From NCBI RefSeq assembly GCF_018991925.1, contig NW_024738608.1, positions 1,393,026-1,457,025 of the forward strand: DNA of 64,000 bases, written 5' to 3'. A program made the translations under genes and the position numbers. Below the pieces are notes generated by a model. It saw only the letters and a program-made list of their open reading frames with translations, was not told where the DNA came from and did no database searches. Below are positions 13,737-26,704 of this stretch, in pieces. The first letter of the stretch is position 1, and each line of letters begins with the position of its first letter. The DNA comes from Homarus americanus (taxonomy: Eukaryota > Arthropoda > Malacostraca > Decapoda > Nephropidae).

Positions 13737-14135
13737 TCCCACTTCTTCCCTCGGTCCCTTTCTTCATCTCCCTTCTCTTTCTCCCTCTTCATTCCTCCCT
13801 CCCCTCCTCTCCTCCTTTTTCCACTCTCCTTCTACTCTTATCCTCCCCAGGTCTCATCTTCCTTTCCTTCCTCATACTCACTTCCTCCTTCCTTACCAGC
13901 TATTCTTTTGCTCACTGTCTCTCTCCTTCACTCTTACTTTTTTCCCTCCATCACACTTTCCTTTTCATCCTCCCTCCCTCCTATCTACCTCCTCAACCTC
14001 CTTCCCTCCTCTTTCCTCCGAACTTCTCATTTTCCCTCTCCTCCCCCTTCCTCCAGCCATCCTTTTCATCCACCCTCCCTCACTCCCTCCTTCCAATCGT
14101 CCCTGTCCCCCACCTTCCCCTCCCTCCCTCCATGT
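13737..14135. repeat. Pyrimidine-rich tract
   Basis: Sharp switch from purine to pyrimidine richness on the plus strand at about 13735 (CTTCCCTCC, TCCTCC words). Together with the preceding purine tract it forms a loose inverted arrangement of low-complexity DNA. Confidence 0.75.
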
Positions 14136-14242
14136 GGCAGTGGGGTGGAGGGAGTCTCGTCAACCACTACACCGTTGATCCCATCAGTACAATTCATCAT
14201 CCCGTCTTGAGTGTCCGGGCGGCGTTCTGATTGACCTGATTG

Positions 14243-14273
<31 letters not shown>

Positions 14274-15113
14274 GAATACAAGGTTAAAAAGTAACCAAGG
14301 AAATAAGAACAGACGCTAAAACAAAGAAAGCGAAGAATAGAAAGATAAAGAAAGAACGGTTGAGAGAGCGAGGGAAGGAAAGTGAGAGTGAGAAAGGGTA
14401 AAAGTAAGAGAGAGACGTAGAGACATTCAAAGTGACGGAGTTACAAAGAAATAGAAAGAGAGAGAATAATAGAGTGGCAGGTCGAAAGAAAATTGAACAC
14501 AAACACACGTAGAGAGAGAGGATAGGAAAAAATAAATAAAAGGAATTGGACAGAGAAAGAACAGGAGAGACAGGCAGTTAAAACAACAAAGGAGAGAGAG
14601 AGAGAGAGAGAGAGAGAACATTTGACCAGACCGTCAGAGGTGTGGCCTGATTGGCTGGGTATGGTCAACTAGACTAATTATCAAGTGTCTCAGTTGATCA
14701 GTCGATGATTGATTTATCTGACGGTGCGAGTCATTTTCCACCCCGCTACTCTCCCCTCCTGTCCCTGTGGCCGGTGAGAGAGAGAGAGAGATAGAGAGAC
14801 TGACAGAGAAAGGGATAGACAAGCAGACCGAGACAAAGAAAGAACGAGATATATAAACAAGGAGACAGTCAGAGACAGAGAAAGAGAGAGAACACAGGGC
14901 GGTATTCCGTCACAAATGAACTATTATCCGTTGAGAGAAAGAGAACGTTGGGGTCATTTTCTCTCCTATTCTCTCCTATCTTGGGTAAACTAATCGCGAG
15001 TGAGAGAAGAGGGAAGAGAAGTGAGGAGAGGGAGGGAGTGAACTCATTTTCCGCCCGCCATTGTCTGCCACTCGCACTGAATCAATCGCGTTGTTGACAA
15101 ATTAAAACTTTTG

Positions 15114-15144
<31 letters not shown>

Positions 15145-15150
15145 TACTCT
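14136..15150. other. GA-repeat domain with short unique islands
   Basis: GA tracts at 14241-14271, 14592-14618, 14773-14800 and 15117-15143 are separated by complex islands at about 14140-14235, 14620-14770 and 15030-15115. Two islands share the theme TCATTTTCC followed by ACCCCGC or GCCCGCC (near 14731 and 15046). The layout resembles GAGA-factor-rich regulatory DNA, but function is inference only. Confidence 0.35.
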
Positions 15151-15238
15151 CTCTGTATATTAAGGAACTAGAGACAGACGACGTTAAAGAGAGACAGAGG
15201 AATAATGCACAGTATTTATAATGGAGAGGGAAAGAAGG

Positions 15239-15240
15239 AC

Positions 15241-15306
<66 letters not shown>
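15239..15306. repeat. (CA)n microsatellite
   Basis: About 33 CA units with one AA interruption near 15259. Confidence 0.97.
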
Positions 15307-15308
<2 letters not shown>

Positions 15309-15738
15309 TACAGTCGAGTAGATATAATAGGGTTTCCATGTAAGAGAGAGTAAAACTATAAAACTACGAAATACAATAAAACTCTATATAACTCGGATAA
15401 CTTATACTAAAAAATATTCATCAAGCAATGAAAAAAAATCGAAAAGAATATAAAAAAATTAATGAATGTGAAGAATAAGAAGAAATTGTAATAGCAAATA
15501 TATTTTAAAGAAAGAAAAAATTGTGTAAAGCTTATCACTTCCCTCGATGGTAGAGTTGGAGTTATCACAAAGAGCTGTGGAGGAACCCTGGCGACCCCTG
15601 TACAGTCACACGCTGGCGACGGAGGTCCACCATTATCTTAACATAGTTTCTGCCGTCGTTCATAAACTTCTCTTATGTTTATGGAAATATACATACGAAC
15701 TTTAGTGAATAATATAGTTGCTTCAGTATATTTATCAA

Positions 15739-15867
15739 TACATACATACATACATACATACATACATACATACATACATACATGCATACATACATACATA
15801 CATACATGCATACATACATACATACATACATTCATGCATACATACATACATACATACATACATACCA
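15739..15867. repeat. (CATA)n microsatellite
   Basis: About 32 CATA units with CATG or TTCATG substitutions at intervals. All His/Thr/Ile and Cys/Met/Tyr frames over it are artefacts. Confidence 0.97.
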
Positions 15868-16035
15868 TTCCTAATAGACCTCAATTTTTCCCACGGTGTG
15901 TGACGACAGGTGAGGTGGGCCGCCCTACACCCTCCCTCACCACTCGGCAAGTTATTAAAACTTTAGGACACTGAGGAAACACTCAATATACTGTAGCTAC
16001 ACCCACAACACTCTTCCCGTAGTTTTTGTTTGATG

Positions 16036-16040
<5 letters not shown>

Positions 16041-16073
<33 letters not shown>

Positions 16074-16134
16074 TGAGATACAGAGAGAAACACACAAATA
16101 GAAAACAGATCTCTCTCTCTCTCTCTCTCTCTCT
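16041..16134. repeat. (GT)n and (CT)n microsatellites
   Basis: GT units at 16041-16072 and CT units at 16108-16134 separated by about 36 bp of unique DNA. Confidence 0.95.
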
Positions 16135-16279
16135 CAATAACACCAAAATAGATTAGAGAAACAGTGGTGACGAAGGCAGTAAATAATCAAGTAGGCACAC
16201 AGGCGTCTAGTGCTTTACTTCCGGGTTGTGTTGAAGGAGCACTGCGACGGTATTTTTGTTCTTACACTAATTTGGGCGA

Positions 16280-16600
16280 AAACAAAATTAAATAAGCGAT
16301 ATATGAGCGAAAAACTATTAAAACAACATATGGGGGACGTAAACAACATTAAATCGATATATCAACGAAAAATTTAACAATCAGTAAATGGCTGAAAAAT
16401 TAAAAAAAAATACCCATACATGGACGTAAAAATAGTTTAAAACTGGATCTATGGATAACAATAATTAGAAAGTACGATATATAGGGGAAATCGGTACAAA
16501 ATAGAGATATCGTTAAAAATATTAAAAACACCAACGTTTGGACGGAAAAAAATAAAATAATAATATAAGAAAGAATAATGTTAAAACTAGAATATTCGTA
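16280..16600. repeat. Old degenerate repeat, about 30-33 bp period
   Basis: Words like ATTAAAACAACATATGGG, GATATATGAGCGAAAAA and GATATATCAACGAAAAA recur at about 30-bp steps, each differing by several bases. AT-rich, no coding potential. Reads as a decayed minisatellite. Confidence 0.45.
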
Positions 16601-16654
16601 AGATAATGAAATATTTATCCTTGAAAATTGTATATTTCAACGAAGTATAATATA

Positions 16655-16830
16655 TGTGACCTTTGACTTCTGGGATCCTGACCACTGTGACCTTTGACAT
16701 CTAACTTTTTTAAACTCTGTGACCTTTGATCTCTATGGTCTATAACCACTGTGACATTTAAAATTTGTGACCTTTAACCTTTGCCCTTTAACATTTGTGA
16801 CCTTTAACTCCTATGACCTTTAACTTTTAT
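16655..16830. repeat. TGACCTTTRAC degenerate repeat
   Basis: TGACCTTTGA or TGACCTTTAAC occurs at least six times with variable spacers of about 15-45 bp. TGACCT is the complement of the nuclear receptor half-site AGGTCA, and TGACCTTTGAC is close to a DR1 element. Confidence 0.6.
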
Positions 16831-17275
16831 AAGATGGTAATAAATCTTATGTGGGTCATATCTTAAATATTATATGGATCAACTTTTAACATTAAGTTAT
16901 TTAAATATGATCAAATAAAAAAAAATTTATTTATTTTTTTTACTTCTGACGTAAAATCCTTAGAACCTTAAATTAAAATAAAATGTAAGAAAAAGGTGAG
17001 TAAGGGCGTAGTGGAGGAAGGTACAAGGCTGCCAGGTTTAAAATTAATTCTTGTGGAGCAGAAGAAAGAAAGAAAGAAAGAAAGAAAAAAACATGAAGAA
17101 ACTCAAAGGAGAAAAAAGAAAACACTATGTCTGTCTTCTCTTTTTTTTGGGGGCACATAAATAAACGTGTTCGGTCAGAAACGTAAAGTAAGTGTGGAAA
17201 ATATACGTGTCCGGTCTTGGGTACATAGAGGAGAAATGTAGAAATAGGTTTTTATATTGCCGAAAACGTATGAAT

Positions 17276-17277
<2 letters not shown>

Positions 17278-17310
<33 letters not shown>
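17278..17310. repeat. (GT)n microsatellite
   Basis: About 16 GT units. Confidence 0.95.
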
Positions 17311-17311
<1 letters not shown>

Positions 17312-17695
17312 AACCTATTACATCATTTACTAGTTGTCTGAATAATGAGCGAGAAAAGACCATACACTACTTCGAAGATTGACATTCATTACCCACTATG
17401 CTAGCCTGGTAAATGCCAAGTCTTCCTGTAACTTAAATTTCTCCACGACCGAGACGCTACTTGAGTGAACTCCTACTTAGCAAATTGTTTTCTTGGTCTG
17501 TTTTGGGGACAATTAAGTGTTTTGTTACCTTGTTGTTGTTACTTTTTGATAGCCTGTTACTTCAAATTATCTATGAAATTATCTGTACTATTTAGTTTAT
17601 AATTCTATATTTTCTTGGTAATTTTCTGTCTCATTTTTATTATTTCTTTGTATTTGTGTTCTACCTGTGGATGTATTTCTGGTATAAGAGGATTA

Positions 17696-17781
<86 letters not shown>
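17696..17781. repeat. (ATT)n microsatellite
   Basis: About 28 ATT units with one ATC. Poly-Tyr and poly-Leu frames are artefacts. Flanking sequence 17311-17695 and 17782-18192 is unique with no feature recognised. Confidence 0.95.
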
Positions 17782-18129
17782 CTATTCTACTTCTTCTTTC
17801 TGTTCTTCTCATTATCATTCCAATTATTACTATCCTCCTTATCACCACCATCCTTTAGTCTCTACGTATATTACACTCTGAACTCATTACATCTTACTGT
17901 GTAATTTTATATTGCAACTCTGATAATAAATTCAGACGTGACAAGAACTAGTCTAATTTTTACCCCGTGTATGGAGCTTCGGGGATAACCCATAGCGGTG
18001 AAGGGCTCGTGGATTAAGGGCAGCTTTCTCAGGGGTACGGTAATTGAGAACCTTGATGCCTTAAAGGAGACGTCTCAGACATTCAAGTGTTAGATGTCTC
18101 TGTGACTGTGGGGTGAGAGGACGTGTCTA

Positions 18130-18315
<186 letters not shown>

Positions 18316-18427
18316 TTAGCATCATAGAGAGGGATTATCCAGGTACAAGGCTGAGGGATCAGGACGCAGGTGGGAGAGATACACTGGAATTAATCTCCCT
18401 CGTGTGGATCTATCTCTAAGTGCTGGC

Positions 18428-18536
18428 CGGGCAGGGAGGGGTACTGTTGAGTGACGGGCAGGGAGGGGTACTGTTGAGTGACGGGCAGGGAGGGGTACTG
18501 TTGAGTGACGGGCATGGAGGGTACTGTTGAGAGTGA
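18428..18536 (+). repeat. 27-bp minisatellite, four copies
   Basis: The unit starts GGGCAGGGAGGGGTACTG and ends TTGAGTGAC. Three units are near-identical, and the fourth has substitutions and a short deletion. It lies just before the 30-bp array. Confidence 0.85.
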
Positions 18537-18604
18537 CGGTGGAGGTGGATGACGGAGGAACAGGTGTTGATCGCGTACTTATAGCTTTGTATTGGTACCT
18601 GTTA

Positions 18605-19480
18605 TGTGGTCACCTGTTGTGGCACTTGTTATGTAGGTCACTTTTGTTGTGGTACTTGATGTATGGATCACCTCTGTTGTGGCATGATATATGGGTCACC
18701 TTTTGTTGCTTATTATGTAGGTCACCTTTATTGGTAATGTTATATAGGGTCACCTTTGTTGTGGCACTTGTTATGTAGGTCACCTTTGTTGTGGCACTTG
18801 ATGTATGGATCACCTCTGTTGTGGCACTTGATATATGGGTCACCTTTGTTGTGGCATTTTTTATGTAGTCCACCTTGTATTGGTACCTGTTATGTAGGTC
18901 ACCTTTGTTGTGGCACTTGTTATGTAGGTCTTTGCACTTGATGTATGGGTCACCTCTGTTGTAGCACTTGATATAGGTCACCTTGTTGTGGACACTTGTT
19001 ATGTAGGTCACCTTTGTATTGGTACCTGTTATGTAGGTCACCTTTGTTGGTAGCACTTGTTATGTAGGTTACCTTTGTTGTGGCACTTGATATATGGGTC
19101 ACCTCTGTTGTGGCACTTGATATATGGGTCACCTTTGTTGTGGCACTTGTTATGTAGGTCACCTTTGTATTGGTACCTGTTATGTAGGTCACCTTTGTTG
19201 TGGCACTTGTTATGTAGGTCACCTTTGTTGTGGCACTTGATATATGGGTCACCTCTGGTGTGGCACTTGATATATGGGTCACCTCTGGTGTGGCACTTGA
19301 TATATGGGTCACCTTTGTTGTGTCACTTTTTATGTAGGTCACCTTTGTTGTGGCACTTGTTATGTAGGTCACCTTTGTTGTGGCACTTGTTATGTAGGTC
19401 ACCTTTGTTGTGGCACTTGTTATTTAGGTCACCTTTGTTGTGGCACTTATGTAGGTCACCTTTGTTGTTGCACTTAATAT
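18605..19480 (+). repeat. 30-bp minisatellite, about 29 copies
   Basis: Consensus halves are TATGTAGGTCACCTTTG and TTGTGGCACTTGT. Variants include ATATATGGGTCACCTCTG, GATGTATGGATCACC and an ATTGGTACCTG form. From about 19060 to 19440 units keep an exact 30-bp step. The 18605-19060 part has many small deletions. Long frames (Leu-Trp-His-rich plus strand; Thr-Ser-Ala minus strand) exist only because 30 is divisible by three. TATGTAGGTCA in each unit resembles an ROR/HR3-type half-site. Confidence 0.92.
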
Positions 19481-19905
19481 TAGATAAGTTAGTGTAGTGT
19501 TTCATGGCACTAATTATCGAGGTGAAAATATCAAGATGAGAAACTGTTGATGATGAAGGACTCGCCACCTTCCTGGAAAGAGAAATACCAAAATAAGTAC
19601 TGTAAGAACCTTCAAGAATCTGTTGGTCTGCCATTAGTAACACAGGAGTCGGTATTTAATTCATGACGTCAGGAGGTTGAATGCTATAAGAAGCCAACTT
19701 GTACCAGCAGTTTTATAACACTTGTTTGACTTGTGTATTCTGGTGTGGCCTGAACGAGCTCAGGTGTTTGTTCAGGTGGTGTTGGCGTGTCAGGGAGCAG
19801 AGACGCTCACCTGTCTCCGCTCTGAGGAAAATAACGAGAAAGACTGTTTTTGTGCATTTATATGAGTAAGAGTGTGTGGTTGTGTATTTATGTGAGTATG
19901 TATAA

Positions 19906-19907
<2 letters not shown>

Positions 19908-19958
<51 letters not shown>
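19908..19958. repeat. (GT)n microsatellite
   Basis: About 25 GT units. Confidence 0.97.
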
Positions 19959-19960
<2 letters not shown>

Positions 19961-20016
19961 CATAGAAATGAAGTACATAAGCCAGTGTAACTGATATACA
20001 TATGTGTGTATATAAA

Positions 20017-20249
<233 letters not shown>

Positions 20250-20734
20250 TTCTCTCATACTTTATTAATTTACCTATGTCGGATAAGTTTCGCTCCAAAA
20301 GCAAATAGCATCAAAATTATAAAATTAAAACATCAATTATTTCCTTTAAAAAAAATTACATCAAAATTATACAACAAACGTGGATAACTTTTCCCAAGGC
20401 CATACAACAAGAGCGTGAGGCCGGGCCACTTGGCAATAAACTCTCCCGGGTGTTGGCAAATTCATTCCGGAGAGAAATCACAAAACGCGTCGTCATGGAA
20501 GAGACACAAGCATAAGCAAACTCAGCGATTCTCAAGTGGAATAACTTTTTCTCCTTCCCAGAGAGAGAGAGAGAGAGAGAGTTGTTTGCTCAGTCCACGG
20601 CTAGTAGTTGACGATGGGTATGGAAGAGGAGGTGAGAAGGGGGAGGAGGAGGGGGTGAGGAGGAGCAAGAGAGGGAACTTTGTCGTATTTCCAGGCTTTG
20701 AAGGTGTCAGACTGAATGTTCATTGGAGGTTCTG

Positions 20735-20972
20735 GTTGTGTGAGGTTTTAAGCTTTTAGATCCTTCAGATTTGTGGGGTTTTAAGCTTTCAGGTCCTTCA
20801 GATTTGTGAGGTTTTAAGCTTTCAGTTCCTTCAGATTTGTGAGATTTTAAGCTTCCAGGTCCTTCAAATTTGTGGGATTTTAAGCTTTCAGGTCCTTCAG
20901 ATTTGTGATGTTTCAAGCTTTAAGGTCCTTCAAATGTGTGAGGTTTTAAGCTTACAGGTCCTTCAGTTTAGA
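20735..20972 (+). repeat. 33-bp minisatellite, about 7-8 copies
   Basis: Unit halves are TTTGTGAGGTTTTAAGC and TTTCAGGTCCTTCAGA. Copies differ by a few substitutions. HindIII-like AAGCTT is in every unit. Looser relatives of the unit (TTTAAAC.. and CAGG.. words) seem to continue to about 21730 and at 22190-22250. Confidence 0.85.
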
Positions 20973-22590
<1,618 letters not shown>

Positions 22591-22877
22591 TAATGTGTGT
22601 GTGTTCTTTCTGGTGTGTTTCCCGTGCTTTGTATTACCTTTGTTGGTTCACACAAGTTAGCATCACCCATCACCAGCTCACTCTACACCAAATGTCACTC
22701 GACGTCATTGTCTCCACTCATTCACACACACACACACTGTTTCTTCCTGAATGTCCATCCCTTTAACTTGTAGTGTGTCTCTCACCCCACCCATCTCCTT
22801 ATCTATATGTCTCTTTCTCTCATACTATACTCTCTCCCTTCGTATTCTCTCGATATATGCATACCTTCTGTGACACT

Positions 22878-22878
<1 letters not shown>

Positions 22879-22936
<58 letters not shown>
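22879..22936. repeat. (CT)n microsatellite
   Basis: About 28 CT units. Confidence 0.97.
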
Positions 22937-22941
<5 letters not shown>

Positions 22942-24115
22942 CACCTATTATTTCCTTGTACATTCTTGTTTTGCATTCTATCACTATTCCACCTTCCATC
23001 GCCCCCACTCCTGCTACACCTCTCCGTTCTTAAGCTTAATTACAGCCAGTCTCGTCTTCTCTGATTACTTTTACTCTCCTCCTTTGACACTATTCACACC
23101 ATCACGCCCTAAGCCGGATAATTCCACCTTTCATCTGTAACCTTCTGCAGTCATTCCAGATATCCTCTTCATCTCACTTTTATTTCGTCTTTTTCTTTAA
23201 TTTATCCGTTTTATGATTCCTAGATTTAACCTTTTCTACTTTGTTTTTTTCGTTTTCTTGTCATGTTTACTCCTTGTTCTGTTGAAAAAATTTTTATGGG
23301 AACTTTTTTCTTCTTCTCCATTTCATCTACTCGTGAGTATTATTTCTAAGATTATTGCTACTTCCTTATCTATTTCTTTTTATCCCTCTCTTTTCTTATC
23401 ACTCTTACTACTGGTTATTTTATGCTTGTCCCTAAAACGCAAAATATTTATCAGAACCGCGAATAAATAGTCAAGAAACTGAATGTCTGTGAAGGTTTGG
23501 GCTGAAAAGGTGAGTCTCGAGTTTAGTCCACCAGACCCAAACAAGATTAAGCTGTTTCAATATTTTGCCACAGCGAATACCAGTGAGTTGTAGCAGTATC
23601 GTCAACACATCCATTGTTTGGAATACTTCATCAAACAACCCCAAGACTAACCACACACACACACACACAGTATTCTCTGCAGGTGGTAGCGGTGTACAGT
23701 CTACACACAAAAAGCCATATTACACATAACCATAAAACGTATGATAGAACAACCGAGATATTAAGACAACCGAAAAACACAACCAAATAACATGTTACCT
23801 CTCAACCAGTCTGTCTTGAAATAATACTTCCAGACATAAGCACAGAAAGAAAACGTAACTAAACACTAGAAAACACCTTTAGAAACCACAAAAGAAAGCA
23901 CGCTAAGATAGCCAAAAGAAAACACCTCTAGAAACCATGAAAGAAAACTCGCCTAACACTTAGAGAACTTTTCCCCTCATTTGTTAAGACCAGCGACACC
24001 AATTTGATAGAATCACTTCGACATAAAATTCTCTTCCTAATGAATAAAGTTTGGATTTTCATTTACGAAAATTAACTTCGATTTCCTGGTATTTTTTTCT
24101 GTCTGTTGTGAAACT
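22937..24115. other. Unique DNA, pyrimidine-leaning then AT-rich
   Basis: No gene or known repeat recognised. The 23213-23470 plus-strand frame is Phe/Leu/Ser-rich and looks compositional only. A short (CA)n is at 23655-23668. Confidence 0.4.
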
Positions 24116-24117
24116 TA

Positions 24118-24300
24118 CACAATAATATCACGTCACGTGGACAAAATTACAACTGACAAAATTACGTTGGTCAAAATTACACTGGACAAAATTACATGGG
24201 TCAAAATTACACCGGACAAATTACGCTGGACGAAATACCAACTGACAATGGTTCACTGGACAGTCCCACCAGACAAATCCTACTAAACAAAATAAAAGTG
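24118..24300 (+). repeat. Short degenerate repeat, about 15-17 bp
   Basis: GGACAAAATTACA and CTGACAAAATTAC variants occur about ten times in a row, each step 15-17 bp. Later units drift to GGACAAATCCTACTA and GGACATAAACC. Confidence 0.7.
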
Positions 24301-24532
24301 GACATAAACCTACCAGCCCAAACTTCTTAAGTCCTAATGACTGATCACTCCTGGCGACTTTATACACAAATCACTACAAGACTAAATTATAATAACAACA
24401 TATTATTATGAGACCAATACTGTAAACAATAATATTTGGTTACTATTCTCCCTTATCGTGAATGTATAGAGAAACGTTAACACCTAAGTTTCCACATTAT
24501 GTTGGGCAGTGGTGGGCAGCCCAGTTAGTTAG

Positions 24533-24640
24533 TGAACCTCATGAGTGACCCTCCCTCATCACAGTGGGCCACATGAGTGACCTTCCCTCATCTCAGTGGG
24601 CCACATGAGTGATCCTCCCTCATCTCAGTGGCCACTAATG
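24533..24640 (+). repeat. 32-bp minisatellite, three copies
   Basis: Unit parts are CATGAGTGACCYTCCCTC and ATCTCAGTGGGCCA. Three consecutive copies with two to four differences. A four-unit GGTTA run follows at 24700-24719. Confidence 0.8.
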
Positions 24641-25299
24641 ATGACAGACAACAAGAACCAACTAAACCAAACTTAATGATCTTACATATCTTGTGATTTG
24701 GTTAGGTTAGGTTAGGTTGGTTACTGTCGCCAATTGTGGTAGCCACACAAACTGTTGCCGTTTGGTAAGAACACTTGTAAAGGTACAACTGTAGGTTCAT
24801 AGTCATTATTTAATCCCCTCCCTAATAATAATTTTCACTTAAGAATAAACACATCCTTGAGATCCTGCCAATATATAACCCGGTATAAGTGGCGACTTTC
24901 TCCTTAACCTTGACCAACATTTTTAAAGGAGTAAAGCGGGATGGAAGGTTAATGTGATTTGTTTTTTTTTTCTTTCCAGGTAGGTGAAAGTTAACAGCTC
25001 CTCGAGGGACCGTAACACATCACACTTCAGGTATGTCCAAGTCAGTATTTGCTCGGGAGTCTTACGTCTCCGCTAACTGAGTAAGTCGCCGTTACCTCCC
25101 GTGTTGAAGGTCGGGATCACGTTTGCTGTATAAAGTCACTCGGGAAATTTTCTTGATTCAGTGATGTTCTAGAATCTAGATCGTGACTTGCGGAACTTTA
25201 CGCTGGTGAATTTTTTTAATTATCACTCCTGGGATGTTTACATTGAAGAAGTTTTTGGGTAGACAAAGTCTCTTGACGTTTTTGGATAGGTCGATGATC
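24641..25299. other. Unique sequence, nothing recognised
   Basis: Includes a run TTTTTTTTTTCTTTCCAGGTAGGTGAAAG near 24962, which looks like a splice acceptor (Py tract, CAG) but is followed by stops in all frames within a short distance. Confidence 0.35.
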
Positions 25300-25400
25300 A
25301 ACCTCGAGGCGCCCCTAGTTCACCCAGCTGTGATTGAGTACCTAACTTAACGGTTGGGCAAAGTGACGATGGTCGAGTGCTGTGCTATACATAAAATGAC
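25300..25400 (+). repeat. SINE-like dispersed repeat, copy 2
   Basis: GAGGCGCCCCTAGTTCACCC then GCTGTGATTGAGTACCTAAC and TTGGGCAAAGTGACGATGG align with copy 1 (8236) and copy 3 (26278). It is bounded downstream by the CACCTACCACACAG repeat. Confidence 0.55.
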
Positions 25401-25429
25401 CTTAAATCAGGATCGGCGTTTACCAACCA

Positions 25430-26015
25430 GCAGGCACTTGCCAGACAGCGGCACTACCATCCTTTGGTACTTAGTAATCAATGGTAGTTATCAGACACCG
25501 GCACCTACCACACAGTGGAGGGTCTAGGACAACTGGCCGCCGCCATCTGGCCGCAGCCCATGAAATACCTAACCTAACCTAACCTAACCTAACCTAACCT
25601 AACCTAACCTAACCTAACCTGCCTTGAGAGCGCAAAATTAGGCGTTTGCAGTTTACCCCCAGTCCGCGGCGGCCAGATGGCGGCGGCCAGTTGTCCCATT
25701 CCCCACAGTGGAACCTGCCACTCAGTGATTCCCACCACACAACAGTACCTAGCACACAGCGGAACTTACCACACCGCCCCCCACAAGGCATCACCTAACA
25801 CACCACCTACTACACCAGCACCTTCTACGCAGTGGCACCTACCACACAGTAGCACCTACAATACAGCAGCACCTACCACACAGTGTCACCTACTACATCA
25901 CCAACCACACACCAAAAAACCTACCACACACTAGCACCTTTTACACAGTGGCACCTACTACACACAACCACCTACCACACTGTGTCACCTACCACACAGC
26001 GGCACCTACCAGACA
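25430..26015 (+). repeat. Degenerate CACCTACCACACAGTGG repeat
   Basis: Words CACCTACCACACAG, AGCACACAGCGG and CACCTACTACAC recur about 25 times with 15-20 bp steps. The array is interrupted by the inverted-repeat element at 25527-25696, with repeat sequence on both sides. Confidence 0.75.
25527..25696. mobile_element. Inverted-repeat element with a (CCTAA)n core
   Basis: The left arm 25527-25554 (GGACAACTGGCCGCC..) and the right arm 25669-25696 (..GGCGGCGGCCAGTTGTCC) are exact reverse complements over 28 bp. Between them are about eleven CCTAA units (25567-25620) and a unique segment (25621-25665). The element splits a CACCTACCACACAG array, as an insertion would. No clear target-site duplication is visible and there is no coding capacity. 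A MITE or foldback-type element is the best reading; a locally formed palindrome is the alternative. Confidence 0.6.
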
Positions 26016-26277
26016 GGGTGCCAGGCCGGGAGCTGGAGGAAGGCACTTCACCATGATATTGGAAATGGTTTACATAATCAATGGAAATGTTTGTACAGTG
26101 TCGACGAGCTTCGAGCCTCTCCGCGCCCTCTGAAACACCTCCTCTCCCACGCCTCCAGTCTCTCCACCCCTTCTCTAACATCCCTTACCTCCTCCCCCAG
26201 GTTCCACTCTCCACTCTCTCCAAACCACACTTACCCCTTCTTGTCTTAAGGATTTCTCGTTCGCGCCCTGAACACCC

Positions 26278-26435
26278 ACACTTCACCTAACTATGAATAG
26301 ATTCTTAGCCTTACAATTGGGCAAGTGATGCTGCTCGAGTGCAGTGCCGATCTATCTGCCTCCTCGTATACCGAAAATAGGCATAGATTACAGTGTGATG
26401 TATCCGCACTGCCCCTAACAGACCATCAGGCCAAC
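26278..26435 (+). repeat. SINE-like dispersed repeat, copy 3
   Basis: CTTCACCTAACTATGAATAG, ATTGGGCAAGTGATGCTG and CTCGAGTGCAGTGCC align in order with copy 2. The downstream GATGTATCCGCACTGCCCC block aligns with copy 1. Together the three define an element of about 160 bp. Confidence 0.55.
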
Positions 26436-26704
26436 GAAAATACCTTTCACCCCCTCCCATACGCCTCCGGCCTCCACTTGCCCTCTAAATCACCTCCTAC
26501 CCCTTTCTTCACGCCGACAGCCTCCACACGCCTTCTACTGTACATCACTTGCTATATCCTCTCCCATGTGTCCGGATTCCACACGCCCTCTAAAGAACCC
26601 TAATGCTCTCTCCTAGTTTTCCACGCCTTATACTTCACCTCAAATCGGCCTTTGATGATTCCACTCCTGCCTCCTGCGACACCTCCACGCCCCCGGTGAC
26701 ATAT

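Noticed and set aside
18610..19497. Leu-Trp-His and Ser-Ala-Thr repeat proteins on both strands
   Set aside because: 30-bp units keep any frame open; no start context, splice sites or non-repeat domain.
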